The notes: generated by a model not told the origin, from the letters alone. A stretch of 50,552 bases of DNA from Polyangiaceae bacterium (GCA_020849655.1 JADLFU010000100.1:1-50552); one strand, 5' to 3'. Positions 26,101 through 35,247 are shown, counted from the first letter of the stretch. Numbers and translations: made by a program.

Positions 26101-27590
26101 CCATCTCGCGTGACCACGCGCACTGGGACGAGTTCCTCAGCGACGTCGACCAGGCGCTCACGCCGCTGTTCGGCTCCCCGACGCCGCTGCCCAAGTGGCA
26201 CACGAAGCCCGGCTCGCAGTCGAACCCCGCCAAGGGAGAGGACCGCGTCCGCTGGCACTACCGTTACGGCGAGAACTACTCGAGCGCCCACATCCACGCG
26301 AACCTCACCGACGCGGGCGCCGACATGTACGAGCTGGCGACGAACACCGTCCGCTACTTCGACGCCAACTACCCGTCGAGGTACTTCCGCAAGAAGCAGC
26401 GCGGGTTCAACGACTGGACGACCGCGAGCGCGGTCTCCGACTACGACTTCGAGCGCCTCCGCTCGTACCACTGGTCGGCCGCGACGGACTTCCTCCGCAC
26501 GCTCTCCGCCAACAACGGCCAGGGTGACCTCGAGGCCGCCATCCAGAACGACGACGACGCGAAGCCCGCGGCGCTCGCGAACGTCGCGGTGTTCAACGCC
26601 CTCGCCCGCGCGGTGCTCATCCCGCAGCCGGGTGACTACCGCGTGCGCCAGCCCGTCGCGCCCGGCGACCCCGAGGTCTGGGAGGCCAGCCCGACGCCGT
26701 TCGCCGGCGCGGCGTTCAACGTCCCGCTCATCGACGGCCGCTACGTCGACTCCGAGTACGACACCTCCGCCGCGGGCGGCGGGTCGTGGATGTGGCAGCA
26801 GCGCCTGAAGCGCGCGGGCTTCTCGGTCGAGAAGGCGTACGCGTTCCTCGCGCTCACCGACTCCCGGCCGACGCTCTCGACCATCTCGCGTGACAACTTC
26901 CTCGACGGCCGCGCCCCGGCGCTGAACTTCCGCAGCGACCTGCCGGACGCGTTCGACCGCCTGATGGGCGGCATGCTCTCCGAGGACTGGGCCGCCGTCG
27001 GCATGTACGTCTCGCCGTCCGCCGGCGGGCAGGCGACGGTGCTCGATCTGACGTCCAAGACGCCCACGCGGCCCGCGGACGCGAAGGTGCTCTTCCCCAA
27101 CGTCGGGTACCTGCAGCAGCTGTACGCGACCATCTTCTCGGCGCTGTACGCGCGCGTCGACACGGACATGACGCTGGTGAACAAGATGCGGATCTGGGCC
27201 GACGGCCTCGAGGGCAGCATCTCGAACCTCGGCATCCCCAACCCGAAGGACCAGGTCCGCTTCGTCGATCCCGAGACCGGCATCACGTACATCGCGCACA
27301 CCTACGGCACGGAGAAGATCGCCGGGCGCGACGTCGAGCGCGGCATCGCGTCGCGCATGGTCATCCGCGCGAACGAGCTGCTCGCGGCCTCGTACGAGAC
27401 GGAGGTCGACGGCGGCGGCGCGGTGAAGCGCAACTCGTTCGGCTCGCCGATCCTGAAGATCGATCCGGTCACCAAGCAGCCCATCCGCAAGGATCCGTCG
27501 TCCGCGCCGGTCGGGCACTTCCGCAAGTACGTCGGCCTCATCGACTCGGTCCGCCAGATCGGCCAGATCCTCGGCCAGGGCCCGCTCTGA
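23163..27590 (+). CDS. Large metzincin-type zinc metalloprotease, probable lipoprotein (copy 1)
   Basis: The 1475-residue protein has a signal peptide with a lipobox-like end FQGC (Cys22). The metzincin zinc motif HEFGHSLGMRH spans residues 789-799 (ligands His789, His793, His799, base Glu790). A Met-turn candidate, TSTMEY, follows with Met870. The rest is family-specific: a conserved N-terminal half (PNALDKSFF, ENMLIGRKAYQ, HFDIRRGYNP, RPWNERQYMRVDW) and a conserved C-terminus (KYVGLID...GQGPL). It probably cleaves proteins at the cell surface, for example in predation or nutrition; the substrate is unknown. AAGGAG precedes the ATG. A paralogue follows after 44 bases with no terminator between, so the two are likely co-transcribed. 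I place it in the zinc-dependent metalloprotease group without a more specific name. Confidence 0.88.
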   Translation: MRSLKSRATVATILFALGGFQGCAEERPDIDRTQPNALDKSFFLGADLASPADDPVFYSRYMVVDHSVGQANFTMGLGGGLDKIRWEVTENMLIGRKAYQPQPGRDNKGLEGPGSVPNGTVVASYRIISHFDIRRGYNPTTGEQTNVLDENTTDRPWNERQYMRVDWSSNEVVNPMEDEFFFSAMFGDGKVTPLRYWVSDPASDEAPVFDFSDGYFDVTNRYWVEPGMVEFSWGKLPSCALQGWIGGTALKDCNAQEASIRRSFWKVQDTDFEPMPLPPGNRDIVANFGGAGNSFQSAYGPPLQAYDPQYGYTDKNWVVFANKHNIWKKSHIPGSYCDSAADADDDGTHDQCEFGVMADQDGILVNYEGSSGSRCDVISHKCTIPYRDREVKTVPYYTNPEFGDEYLDKWDGVSAQPETRGAAEDVVYSWNQMMRASVSFTREAECRRTGEGSREDCHALYFNSTDDPATKVMVSYGGWLIDDSNETAEVFTVCHNPIRPYDNPVCGPAGQKIRVGEIRRRYMVNWPHDASARYGGVAALVGDPETGEAIGNTATTVYIERRANRLLQALLVAMGDISLQDYLDGVPGDIVARTLSATRPEAVKPVSLEEIDARIKAIDVANLARSAGKSPALEGATPAQERAARLRSMAMTGDAKDARAQALAQLHAAASPIRGTKVAAGLVDSETLSTRLGMDPTTPLSPEVVAAASPLDGLEPGKLAEVRAFIAARNASLGLCFGEEIEAASPEIVVNASLAKHFKDKYAALSREERAQKILAELIPESFKGVMLHEFGHSLGMRHQFASSFDSKNYMPQYWQLRTNGGKATGKCAPGQAPDTCMGPRYVDPETDDELGLADESRPNILYFANTSTMEYQSERFSETSGLGTWDYHMSKAIYGGVLETFDPKLFPRSRSAQYELLHYTQLADANLVDPSLSPTITLHYTNLARSLNLFDMARDCRDATPEEKAKAEWRVVHNKVCAPISRDHAHWDEFLSDVDQALTPLFGSPTPLPKWHTKPGSQSNPAKGEDRVRWHYRYGENYSSAHIHANLTDAGADMYELATNTVRYFDANYPSRYFRKKQRGFNDWTTASAVSDYDFERLRSYHWSAATDFLRTLSANNGQGDLEAAIQNDDDAKPAALANVAVFNALARAVLIPQPGDYRVRQPVAPGDPEVWEASPTPFAGAAFNVPLIDGRYVDSEYDTSAAGGGSWMWQQRLKRAGFSVEKAYAFLALTDSRPTLSTISRDNFLDGRAPALNFRSDLPDAFDRLMGGMLSEDWAAVGMYVSPSAGGQATVLDLTSKTPTRPADAKVLFPNVGYLQQLYATIFSALYARVDTDMTLVNKMRIWADGLEGSISNLGIPNPKDQVRFVDPETGITYIAHTYGTEKIAGRDVERGIASRMVIRANELLAASYETEVDGGGAVKRNSFGSPILKIDPVTKQPIRKDPSSAPVGHFRKYVGLIDSVRQIGQILGQGPL

Positions 27591-27634
27591 GCCCGACCCC
27601 CAACGCTTTCATCGAGATTTCAAGGAGTCTGAAC

Positions 27635-30600
27635 ATGCCTCGTCTTTCCAAGTTGGGTGTCATGGTGTCGCTCTTGGGCGCGACCCTCGCGTGCGCTGTC
27701 GGCGGCGTCGGCTGCGCCGAGGAGAAGGCGCCCATCACGCGCGTCCAGCCGAACGCGCTGTCCAAGTCTTACTTCGTCGGCGCCAACCTCGCCGACACGA
27801 CCGACGATCCGGAGTTCTTCTGGCGGGCGTACGTCGTCGACAACGCGGCCTCTGCCTCGTGGGTCACCGTCGGCACGTGGAACCACGTCGACCGCATCAA
27901 GTGGGAGATCTCCGAGGACATGCTGATCGGGCGCAAGTCCTACCAGCTGCTCCCGGGCTCGGACGCGCACGCGCTGCCGGGCAAGACCGACGGCACCGTC
28001 GTCGCGGCCTACAAGATCACCAGCCACTTCGACATCCGCCGCGCGTACAACCCGCAGACGGGCGAGGAGCAGAACATCATCGAGGAGAACCGCGACCGCC
28101 CGTGGAACGAGCGCGAGTTCTTCCGCGTCGACTGGTCGACCAACATGGTTCAGGACCCGATGGGTGAGAACTGGCTCGCCAGCATGGAGGGCGCGCTGAC
28201 GTTCACCCCGCTCACCTACACGGTGACCGACCCCGCCAGCGAGGACGCGCCGCACTTCGAGCCCGACTACTTCGACATCACGAACCGCTACTACGTGGCG
28301 CCCGCCAACGCGAGCATCTGGGGCATCGAGTTCCCCGCGTGCTTCCTCACTGGCATCTTCTTCGGGTCGAACACCTACGAGTGTGACGCGCAGGAGTCGA
28401 CGGTGCGCTTCTCGTTCATGCGCACCAACGACGCCGAGCAGGACTTCGAGCCGCTCGAGAACACCAACGCCGCGCTCGACGTCGTCGGCAACCCCGGCGG
28501 CATCGGCACGAGCGGCGACGTCAGCGTCGTGACGGCGGGCCGCGAGGGCTTCGACCCCGCGTTCGGCTACCTCGACAAGAACTTCCACTCCTTCGCCAAC
28601 ATCCACAACATCTGGAAGAAGAGCCACGTCGACGTGGAGTGCTCGGCGAAGGGCGACGCCGATCACAACGGCACCGACGACCAGTGCGAGGGCGCGTCGA
28701 GTATGACGGGCTCGCAGTGCGACGTCTTCGTGAAGAAGTGCACCCTCCCGTACCGCGAGCGCGAGGTGCGCACCGTCGGCTACTGGGTGAACCGCGAGTT
28801 CCCCGCCGATCTCCAGGACACGCTCGACGACGGCGGCGCGCCCATCGATCGCGGCGCGGCCGAGGACGTCATCTTCTCGTGGAACCAGCTGATGAAGGCG
28901 TCCGTCGGCTACGCGCGCGAGGTCGAGTGCCGGCGCACGGGCGAGGGCGACCGCGCGTCGTGTCACTCGCAGTACTTCGACGGCAAGGAGATGGTCAGCT
29001 TCGGCGGCTGGCTCACCGACAAGTCCATCGACGAGACCCCGGTGCTGACGCTCTGTCACAACCCGGTCCGCGCGTACGATCTGCCGATGTGCGGCAAGCC
29101 CGGCGATCGGGCGCGTGACAGCGATCTGCGGAAGAACTGGCTCATCTACTGGCCCTACGCGTCGCGCGCGCCGTACGGCGGCATCGCCAACTGGAACGGC
29201 GACCCGCTGACCGGGCGCATCATCGGGGGCGCGGCGCTCACGATGGGCTCGTCGACGACGCGCGGCGCGGCCTTCGCCCGCGACGTCCTGCAGCTCGCCA
29301 TCGGTGACATCACCGCGACCGACTACTTCGACGGCGTGCCGACCGAGACGTACGCGCGGCGCCTGCGCGACGGGTTCGCGGCGGCGCCGCTCGACGACGC
29401 GGCCGTGCAGCAGCGCGTCGCGCAGAACGACGCGGTGCACGCCGCCAACACGCTCGGCCTCCGCCCGCTCCAGGGTGACTCGGTGCAGGCGAAGTTCGCC
29501 TCGTTCGTCGGCATCCAGTCGCGCTCGACGTTCGACCAGACGTCCGAGGCCGCCGCGTTCAGCTCGCTCACGCAGCGCAGCTCGGCGGCCGTCGGCTCCT
29601 CCATCGAGTCGAGCCTGCTGACGCCGTCGTACCTCGCGACCAGCGTCGGCGTCCGCCCGGGGACGCCCGCGGGCCCGCTCGCGGCCCTCGCCTCGCCGCT
29701 GTCGCTCGGCGACGTCTCGAAGAAGAAGGTGCTCGCGCAGCTCATGCGCAACCACGCCGAGCGCCACGGCATGTGCTTCCTCGAGTCCGACCAGGCGCCG
29801 ATCAGCAGCATCAGCCTGCCCGGCCTCGGCAAGTACTTCCTCAACAAGTACCCGGGCGACGCGAAGGCCCGCGGCGAGGCCATCTACCAGGAGCTCGTCC
29901 GCGAGACCTTCAAGGGCATCGCGCTGCATGAGGTCGGTCACTCGCTGGGCATGCTGCACCAGTTCGCGTCCTCGTGGGACTCGATGAACTACGAGCCGCA
30001 GTACTGGCAGCTGCGCACCTCCGAGGGCCAGACCACCGGCTCGTGCAACGGCGCGGTCAACCCGAGCGGCGCCTGCATGGGCCCGCGCTACCTCGACCCG
30101 CTCACGCCGGACGAGATGGGCCGCGACCAGGAGTCGCGCCCCGGGATCGACTACTTCGCCAACACCTCCACGATGGAGTACCAGTCGGAGCGGTTCGGCG
30201 AGACGGCGGGCCTCGGCTCGTACGATCAGCACACGATGAAGGCCCTGTACGGCCGCGTCATCGAGGTGATGGATGACTCGGTGACGCCCGTCGCGGAGCA
30301 GCGCGACTTCGCGCCGCGCATGCAGACCCAGCTGAACGACCAGGACGTCATCATGCGCACGAGCGCGGTGGCCGGCGGCGCCAAGTTCGCGCAGCCCATC
30401 CACTACACGGAGCTCGCGCGGGCGATGAAGCGCGTCGACCCGGCCCGTGACTGCCGCGACGCGACCGACGAGGAGAAGGCCACCGCGAAGTGGCGCATCG
30501 TCCACGGCAAGGTGTGCAGCCACACCCCGAAGGACCACGCCGCCTGGCAGGATCTGCGCAGCGACGCGTACGACGGCGCGACGACGGCCATCCAGTGGCA

Positions 30601-31966
30601 CGTCGATCCGGCCTCCAAGGCCGCGCCCGACCGCGTGCGCTGGTTCTACCGCTGGGGCTCGACCGACAACTCGTACGTGCACACCAACCCGAGCGACGCG
30701 GGCGCGGACATCTACGAGGCCGCGGTGTTCACGCAGCAGCAGTTCGACGCGCTGTACCCCTACATGTACCTGCGCTCGAAGCGCCGCGAGTGGGCGTTCT
30801 GGCGGCTGCCGGCGCGCGTGTTCGACACCACCTTCGAGCGGGTGCGCACCTACCACTGGAACGTCGCGATGCGCTCGGCGCAGTTCCGCCAGAGCTTCGG
30901 CGCGGCCGAGTTCGACAAGATCGCCGCGTCGGACGACTGGCACCGCCCGTACCTGATGGCGAACGTGGAGGCGTTCAACCTCCTCGCGCGCGCGGTGCTG
31001 GCGCCTCAGCCCGGCGGCTACGTGAACACGAAGAGCCGCGCGCTGCCCGGCTGGAACAAGAACATCTACGACGTGCCCTCGCAGCCCGTGAACGGCAAGT
31101 TCACCGTCGAGGCCGGCGTCGGCCGGTTCGTCGACACCGAGGTCGACAACGATCTCGAGACCGGCGGCGGCTCCTGGGACTACAACGAGTGGACGAAGCG
31201 CACCGGCTTCTCCGAGGAGAAGGGCCTCGCGATCGCGGCGCTCGTGAACGGCCGCCCGCCCGTGTACGCGCCGACGCCCGACACGTTCATCGATCCGCGC
31301 TCGCAGCACCTGAACTTCCACGCTGACATGCCGCTCGGCGTCGAGCGCCTGCTCGCGGGCGTGATGTCGCACGACTGGCAGGCGGTCGGGATGTCCGGGC
31401 GCTCGTCGACCGACAACCCGGTCTCGATGATCGATCTGCTCGCGCCGACCGTCACGCGCGACGGCGGTGACGTCGCGGTGTTCCCCAACATCGGGTACGA
31501 CCAGCAGCTGCTCGCGGGCATCTACGCGATGCTGCTGGCGGGCGAGGGCACGGACATGTCGCTGACCAACCAGATGCGTGTCTGGGTGGACGGCCTCGAC
31601 GGCCCGATCAGCACGCAGGGCATCCCCGATCTGACGAAGCAGGTGCGGTTCACCGATCCGCGCACGGGCTTCACGTACATCGCGCGCAAGTACGGCAGCG
31701 AGGATCCCGACCGCCCGACGGCCGACCGCGGCATGGCCGCGCGCATGCTGGGCTACGCCAACGCGCTCGTCGCCAACACCTACGTGGTGGAGTCGGACAC
31801 CCCGGATCAGTTCGGCCGCCCGGTGCTCGCGCTCGACGCGCAGGGCCAGCCGCAGCCGAAGAACCCCAACGTCCAGAACGCCGCGTACCGCGACTTCGTC
31901 AAGTACGTCGGCCTCATCGACACCGTGCGCCAGCTCGGGTTCTGGTTCGGCCAGGGGCCGCTCTGA
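27635..31966 (+). CDS. Large metzincin-type zinc metalloprotease, probable lipoprotein (copy 2)
   Basis: The 1443-residue paralogue of the preceding gene is alignable end to end (VQPNALSKSYFVGANL, EDMLIGRKSYQ, HFDIRRAYNP, RPWNEREFFRVDWS, and C-terminal KYVGLIDTVRQ...GQGPL). The zinc motif is HEVGHSLGMLH at residues 765-775, with Met-turn Met847 in TSTMEY. The signal region holds two candidate Cys (20 and 27); CAEE after Cys27 matches copy 1 best. AAGGAG lies about ten bases before the ATG, as in copy 1. The copies differ clearly in the middle (about 530-700), which suggests an old duplication with divergence in substrate or partner. A terminator hairpin follows. A surface location is inferred from the signal. 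Confidence 0.88.
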   Translation: MPRLSKLGVMVSLLGATLACAVGGVGCAEEKAPITRVQPNALSKSYFVGANLADTTDDPEFFWRAYVVDNAASASWVTVGTWNHVDRIKWEISEDMLIGRKSYQLLPGSDAHALPGKTDGTVVAAYKITSHFDIRRAYNPQTGEEQNIIEENRDRPWNEREFFRVDWSTNMVQDPMGENWLASMEGALTFTPLTYTVTDPASEDAPHFEPDYFDITNRYYVAPANASIWGIEFPACFLTGIFFGSNTYECDAQESTVRFSFMRTNDAEQDFEPLENTNAALDVVGNPGGIGTSGDVSVVTAGREGFDPAFGYLDKNFHSFANIHNIWKKSHVDVECSAKGDADHNGTDDQCEGASSMTGSQCDVFVKKCTLPYREREVRTVGYWVNREFPADLQDTLDDGGAPIDRGAAEDVIFSWNQLMKASVGYAREVECRRTGEGDRASCHSQYFDGKEMVSFGGWLTDKSIDETPVLTLCHNPVRAYDLPMCGKPGDRARDSDLRKNWLIYWPYASRAPYGGIANWNGDPLTGRIIGGAALTMGSSTTRGAAFARDVLQLAIGDITATDYFDGVPTETYARRLRDGFAAAPLDDAAVQQRVAQNDAVHAANTLGLRPLQGDSVQAKFASFVGIQSRSTFDQTSEAAAFSSLTQRSSAAVGSSIESSLLTPSYLATSVGVRPGTPAGPLAALASPLSLGDVSKKKVLAQLMRNHAERHGMCFLESDQAPISSISLPGLGKYFLNKYPGDAKARGEAIYQELVRETFKGIALHEVGHSLGMLHQFASSWDSMNYEPQYWQLRTSEGQTTGSCNGAVNPSGACMGPRYLDPLTPDEMGRDQESRPGIDYFANTSTMEYQSERFGETAGLGSYDQHTMKALYGRVIEVMDDSVTPVAEQRDFAPRMQTQLNDQDVIMRTSAVAGGAKFAQPIHYTELARAMKRVDPARDCRDATDEEKATAKWRIVHGKVCSHTPKDHAAWQDLRSDAYDGATTAIQWHVDPASKAAPDRVRWFYRWGSTDNSYVHTNPSDAGADIYEAAVFTQQQFDALYPYMYLRSKRREWAFWRLPARVFDTTFERVRTYHWNVAMRSAQFRQSFGAAEFDKIAASDDWHRPYLMANVEAFNLLARAVLAPQPGGYVNTKSRALPGWNKNIYDVPSQPVNGKFTVEAGVGRFVDTEVDNDLETGGGSWDYNEWTKRTGFSEEKGLAIAALVNGRPPVYAPTPDTFIDPRSQHLNFHADMPLGVERLLAGVMSHDWQAVGMSGRSSTDNPVSMIDLLAPTVTRDGGDVAVFPNIGYDQQLLAGIYAMLLAGEGTDMSLTNQMRVWVDGLDGPISTQGIPDLTKQVRFTDPRTGFTYIARKYGSEDPDRPTADRGMAARMLGYANALVANTYVVESDTPDQFGRPVLALDAQGQPQPKNPNVQNAAYRDFVKYVGLIDTVRQLGFWFGQGPL

Positions 31967-31989
31967 GCTGAGCTGATTCACCTCTGCAG

Positions 31990-32025
31990 CGAGGACGGCG
32001 AGGGCTCACGCTCTCGCCGTCCTCG
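31990..32025 (+). terminator. Rho-independent-like terminator hairpin after metalloprotease pair
   Basis: A perfect 13-bp inverted repeat (arms 31990-32002 and 32013-32025) encloses a 10-base loop. It starts about 24 bases past the stop of the second metalloprotease and is followed by TT. The U-tract is short, as is common in GC-rich genomes, but stem length and placement make termination likely. Confidence 0.8.
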
Positions 32026-32052
32026 TTCCATGCGCTAGACTGCGCGACCTCG

Positions 32053-32601
32053 ATGCCTCGCTGCTCCCTCGCGACGTCGCTCGTGCTCCTCGTCGCGGCG
32101 CTCTCGGTCGTCGGGTGCTCGGTGACGCCGCCCGCGCGGTGGGCAGAGGGCGGCGCGGCGCTGGCGCTCGGGCGCGCGCGGTGGGATCGCGGGGGCGAGC
32201 CCGTGGATCTCCTGCCCGACGGGAAGGTGCTCGTCGGCGGCGACCACCTCTACACGCTCGACGGCGCGGGGCGCGTCACCACGCCCGAGCGCGATCCCGT
32301 CGCGATGCTGTACCCGACGGGACACCTCGTCGGCCCAGACGAGCAGGCGCTCGGGTTCGTCGGCGTCGCCTCCGCGGCGCTGCCCGGCGCCTCGACCGCG
32401 TGGGTGCTGCTGGCGCCGAACCAGCAGGTGGTGGTCTACGACGAGGACGGCCTCGGGCGCTCGGGCGGCGTGTGGCAGGGGTGCGTGGGCCCCGTGCTCC
32501 GCACCTGCACGCTCATCACGCACCTCGTCCGGGAGCGCGATCTCGCGCGGAGGCCGCGGTTCATGGTCGGCGTCGGGATCGGCGTCGGCATCGGCCGCTA
32601 G
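32053..32601 (+). CDS. Small hypothetical lipoprotein
   Basis: The 182-residue protein has a lipoprotein signal ending VVGC (Cys22). The mature part contains short beta-strand repeats (LLPDGKVLVGGDHLYTLDG) and ends in a Gly/Val/Ile-rich tail (VGVGIGVGIGR). I recognise no domain. The gene lies after the terminator hairpin and is convergent with the ketosynthase gene (9 bases), so it is probably a single-gene unit. Confidence 0.7.
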   Translation: MPRCSLATSLVLLVAALSVVGCSVTPPARWAEGGAALALGRARWDRGGEPVDLLPDGKVLVGGDHLYTLDGAGRVTTPERDPVAMLYPTGHLVGPDEQALGFVGVASAALPGASTAWVLLAPNQQVVVYDEDGLGRSGGVWQGCVGPVLRTCTLITHLVRERDLARRPRFMVGVGIGVGIGR

Positions 32602-32610
32602 CCGGGGCCC

Positions 32611-33642
32611 TCACCAGTCGACGACGGCCGACCCCCACGTGAAGCCCGAGCCGAACGCGACCATCGCGATCTTCATGCCCCGCTTCAGGCGACCCGACGC
32701 GCTCGCCTCGGCGAGCAGGATCGGGATCGTGGCCGCCGTCGTGTTGCCGTACTTCTGGATGTTCGAGACGAGCTTCTCGTGCGGGATCCCGAGCTGATCG
32801 GCCACGTACTGGTTGATGCGAAGGTTGGCCTGGTGAAAGAAGAAGAGGTCGATGTCGTCGTGGGTCAGGCCCTTCTTCGAGTACGCGGTGAACAGCGACC
32901 CGATCATCCGCTCGACCGCGTGGCGGAACACGAGCTTGCCGTCCATCTGCGCGAACATCATCTCTGGCCGCACCTGACCCACGCCCTCGGCGTCGAGCGG
33001 GATGAAGTTCTTGTTGCGGATGTCCCACAGCTTCTGCGCGAGCACGTCGGCGTGGCGGCCGTCGGCGCCGAGCCACCACCCGCGCACGCCGCGGTCCTCG
33101 TCGGACGCGCTGACGACGACCGCGCCGGCGCCGTCGCCGAACAGCGTCGCCACCGTGCGGCCGCGCGTCGAGAGATCGAGCGCGTGCGAGTGCACCTCCG
33201 CGCCGACGAGCAGCACGTGCCGCACGTTGCCCGACTGCACCATCGACGACGCCGTCGCGAGCCCGTAGAGGAACCCCGAGCACTGGTTGCGCACGTCGAG
33301 CGCCGGCACGAACGGCGCGTCGGGGCCGTCGCACAGGCCGAGCTTCTTCTGCAGGTACACGCCCGCGCCGGGGAAGCAGTGGTCCGCCGAGAGCGTCGCG
33401 AACACGATCATCCCGATGTCGCGCTTCTGCAGCCCAGCGTTCTGGATGGCCTGCTCGGCCGCGTGGAGCGCGAGATCGCTCGTCGCGACGCCCTCCTCGA
33501 CGAAGCGTCGCTCCTCGATGCCGGTGCGCTGGAGGATCCACTCGTGGGTGGTGTCGATGCCGTACTGCTCCGCGAGCTCTTGGTTGGTGACGACGCGCGG
33601 CGGGACGTAGAAGCCTGTTCCTGAGATGATCGCGTTGGGCAC
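32611..33642 (-). CDS. Beta-ketoacyl-ACP synthase III (FabH-like thiolase-fold enzyme)
   Basis: The 343-residue protein carries the FabH triad: Cys121 (NQCSGFLYG), His270 (FFFHQANLRI) and Asn300 (YGNTTAATIP). It also has the GDGAGAVVV motif near 169. FabH condenses an acyl-CoA primer with malonyl-ACP to start fatty-acid synthesis; family members also work in secondary metabolism. No other fab genes are adjacent, so the primer and pathway are uncertain. The GTG at 33642 has a good AGGAG about nine bases upstream and gives the family N-terminus (PNAIISGTGFYVP), so it was preferred to the in-frame ATG at 33675. The TauE-like permease gene lies 53 bases upstream on the same strand. Confidence 0.88.
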   Translation of the reverse strand: MPNAIISGTGFYVPPRVVTNQELAEQYGIDTTHEWILQRTGIEERRFVEEGVATSDLALHAAEQAIQNAGLQKRDIGMIVFATLSADHCFPGAGVYLQKKLGLCDGPDAPFVPALDVRNQCSGFLYGLATASSMVQSGNVRHVLLVGAEVHSHALDLSTRGRTVATLFGDGAGAVVVSASDEDRGVRGWWLGADGRHADVLAQKLWDIRNKNFIPLDAEGVGQVRPEMMFAQMDGKLVFRHAVERMIGSLFTAYSKKGLTHDDIDLFFFHQANLRINQYVADQLGIPHEKLVSNIQKYGNTTAATIPILLAEASASGRLKRGMKIAMVAFGSGFTWGSAVVDW

Positions 33643-33695
33643 TGGGCGCTCCTCGTGACGAAGGTCGCGCATCATGCCCCAGATCCCGATCGCGG

Positions 33696-34451
33696 TCAGC
33701 CCGCGGCGCTCTTCGCGAGCAGCACGACGCCGACGACCACGAGCAGCGCGAAGACGACGCGCGAGAACGCGCGCTGCGAGACGCGGCGGTGCGCGAGCTC
33801 ACCGAGCGCCGTCCCGAGCGCCGCGGGCAGGGCGAGCGCGAAGGAGACGACGAGGCTGTCGCGCCCGACCGCGCCCGTCGCCGCGTACGTCGCGACGAGC
33901 ACGACGCCGAGCACGAGCCAGAGCGCCGAGAGCGTCGCGCGGAAGGCCGCCTTGTCGAGCCCCTCGCGCGACAGCACGTAGACGGCGAGCGGGCCGCCCG
34001 TCGAGAAGGCGCCGTGGAACACGCCGGCGAGCGCGAGCAGGCCCCACGCGGTCGGCCGCGCGAGCCTGGGCGTGCGCGCGCCGTCGTCGCGGCGCTTCGT
34101 CAGCTCCGCTACCGCGACCACCACCACGAACGCGCCGAGCGCGCCCTTCAGCCAGCGGGGATCGAGGCGCGAGAGCGCGAGCAGCCCGACCGGCAGGCCG
34201 AGCAGCATCGCGGGCACGACCCGCCGCGTGAACAGCGGGCGATCGACCTCGCGCGCGTACCGCGCCGTCAGGTAGGCCGAGAGGCCGACGTTCAGCGGGA
34301 CCACCGCCGCGAGCAGCACGTCGAGCCGGAGCAGCGCCGAGCCGAGCGACACCGTCACCAGCATCGCGCCGAAGCCGATGGCCGACTCCACCGTGAACGC
34401 GAGCATGACCACCCCCGCGAGCAGCAGCTGCGACGTCGAGGGGACCGGCAC
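33696..34451 (-). CDS. TauE/SafE family membrane permease
   Basis: The 251-residue protein is strongly hydrophobic with about eight predicted helices. It shows the family's duplicated pattern: first half AFTVESAIGFGAMLV, second half GVFHGAFSTGGPLAVYVL. Such proteins export or import sulfite, sulfoacetate or related anions; the substrate here is unknown. The GTG at 34451 was chosen because the upstream in-frame residues lack membrane character and would overlap the divergent lipoprotein gene. It lies 67 bases from that gene and 53 bases before the ketosynthase start. Confidence 0.85.
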   Translation of the reverse strand: MPVPSTSQLLLAGVVMLAFTVESAIGFGAMLVTVSLGSALLRLDVLLAAVVPLNVGLSAYLTARYAREVDRPLFTRRVVPAMLLGLPVGLLALSRLDPRWLKGALGAFVVVVAVAELTKRRDDGARTPRLARPTAWGLLALAGVFHGAFSTGGPLAVYVLSREGLDKAAFRATLSALWLVLGVVLVATYAATGAVGRDSLVVSFALALPAALGTALGELAHRRVSQRAFSRVVFALLVVVGVVLLAKSAAG

Positions 34452-34518
34452 GCGCGCCGCATACTCCGGCGCCGCGCGGGCTGCCTCGGTCGCGTCGCCG
34501 TGCGAGACTCCGCCGCCG

Positions 34519-35247
34519 ATGCGCGCGCTGCCTGGCCTCGCCGTGTTGCTGCTCGCCGCCGCGTCGGGGTGCGGGCGCGCGTCCTGCCCCGCGGGGCGCG
34601 TGCAGGGAGAAGCGGGAGGGTGCGTCCCAGAGGACATCGCCGATTTCGTCGCGTGCGTGCACGCGGCGGGCGGGGCCACGATCGATCGCGAGAGCGCGAA
34701 GCAGATCGGCGCTTCGGCGGTCGGCGCGTCGGGCGCCGTCGGGTGGCGCGACCGCGTGAAGACAGAGTGGTCGGGGCCGGCCGCGGAGCACCAGCGCGTG
34801 GTCATCGACGCGTGCATCGCGCGGACGCTGTCGATCTCCTCGCCGGTCGCCTCCTCGCCCGCTGCGCCTTCGCTGCCGAGCGTGTCCGCGGCGCCGCCCG
34901 TCGCGCCCTCTCCCTCGACCTCGCCGCCGACGGCGTCGTCCGCGGCTCCCGCTCCGCCGCTCGCGCGCCTCGTCGGCGCGTGGGTCGCGGTCCGGCCGGA
35001 CGGCATGCGCAACGAGCTCGACGTGGACGCGAGCGGGGAGTTCCGTGCGCGCCAGGTCTCGACGACCTACTCGTGCGCGTACAGCGGCGTGCTCCGGCTC
35101 GACGGCGCGGCGCTCGTGCGCACGGTGCAGCACGCAGCTTGCGCGGGCCCGACCGGCGTCGCGGACAGGTTCGAGCTGCTCCACGTCGACGAACGATCGT
35201 TCGTCGTCGCGACGCCCGACGGCGAGGTCACCTACGTGCGGCGCTGA
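34519..35247 (+). CDS. Hypothetical lipoprotein with Pro/Ser linker and C-terminal beta domain
   Basis: The protein is 242 residues from the ATG at 34519. The signal region ends AASGC (Cys18), followed by a Cys-containing small domain (about 20-110). A Pro/Ala/Ser linker spans about 115-150. The C-terminal part (about 150-242) starts with LVGAWVAVRPDG and has alternating beta strands, resembling a lipocalin-like LxGxW barrel start. The resemblance is weak, so no function is assigned. It is convergent with the Sel1-repeat gene. Confidence 0.7.
   Translation: MRALPGLAVLLLAAASGCGRASCPAGRVQGEAGGCVPEDIADFVACVHAAGGATIDRESAKQIGASAVGASGAVGWRDRVKTEWSGPAAEHQRVVIDACIARTLSISSPVASSPAAPSLPSVSAAPPVAPSPSTSPPTASSAAPAPPLARLVGAWVAVRPDGMRNELDVDASGEFRARQVSTTYSCAYSGVLRLDGAALVRTVQHAACAGPTGVADRFELLHVDERSFVVATPDGEVTYVRR

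Noticed and set aside
27620-31981. A 1453-codon open frame on the minus strand opposite the second metalloprotease, and similar long antisense frames opposite other genes (for example 23148-27518 and 8951-13732).
   Set aside because: They mirror the sense codon pattern of GC-rich genes, have Arg/Val/Leu-rich composition, no domains and no plausible start sites.
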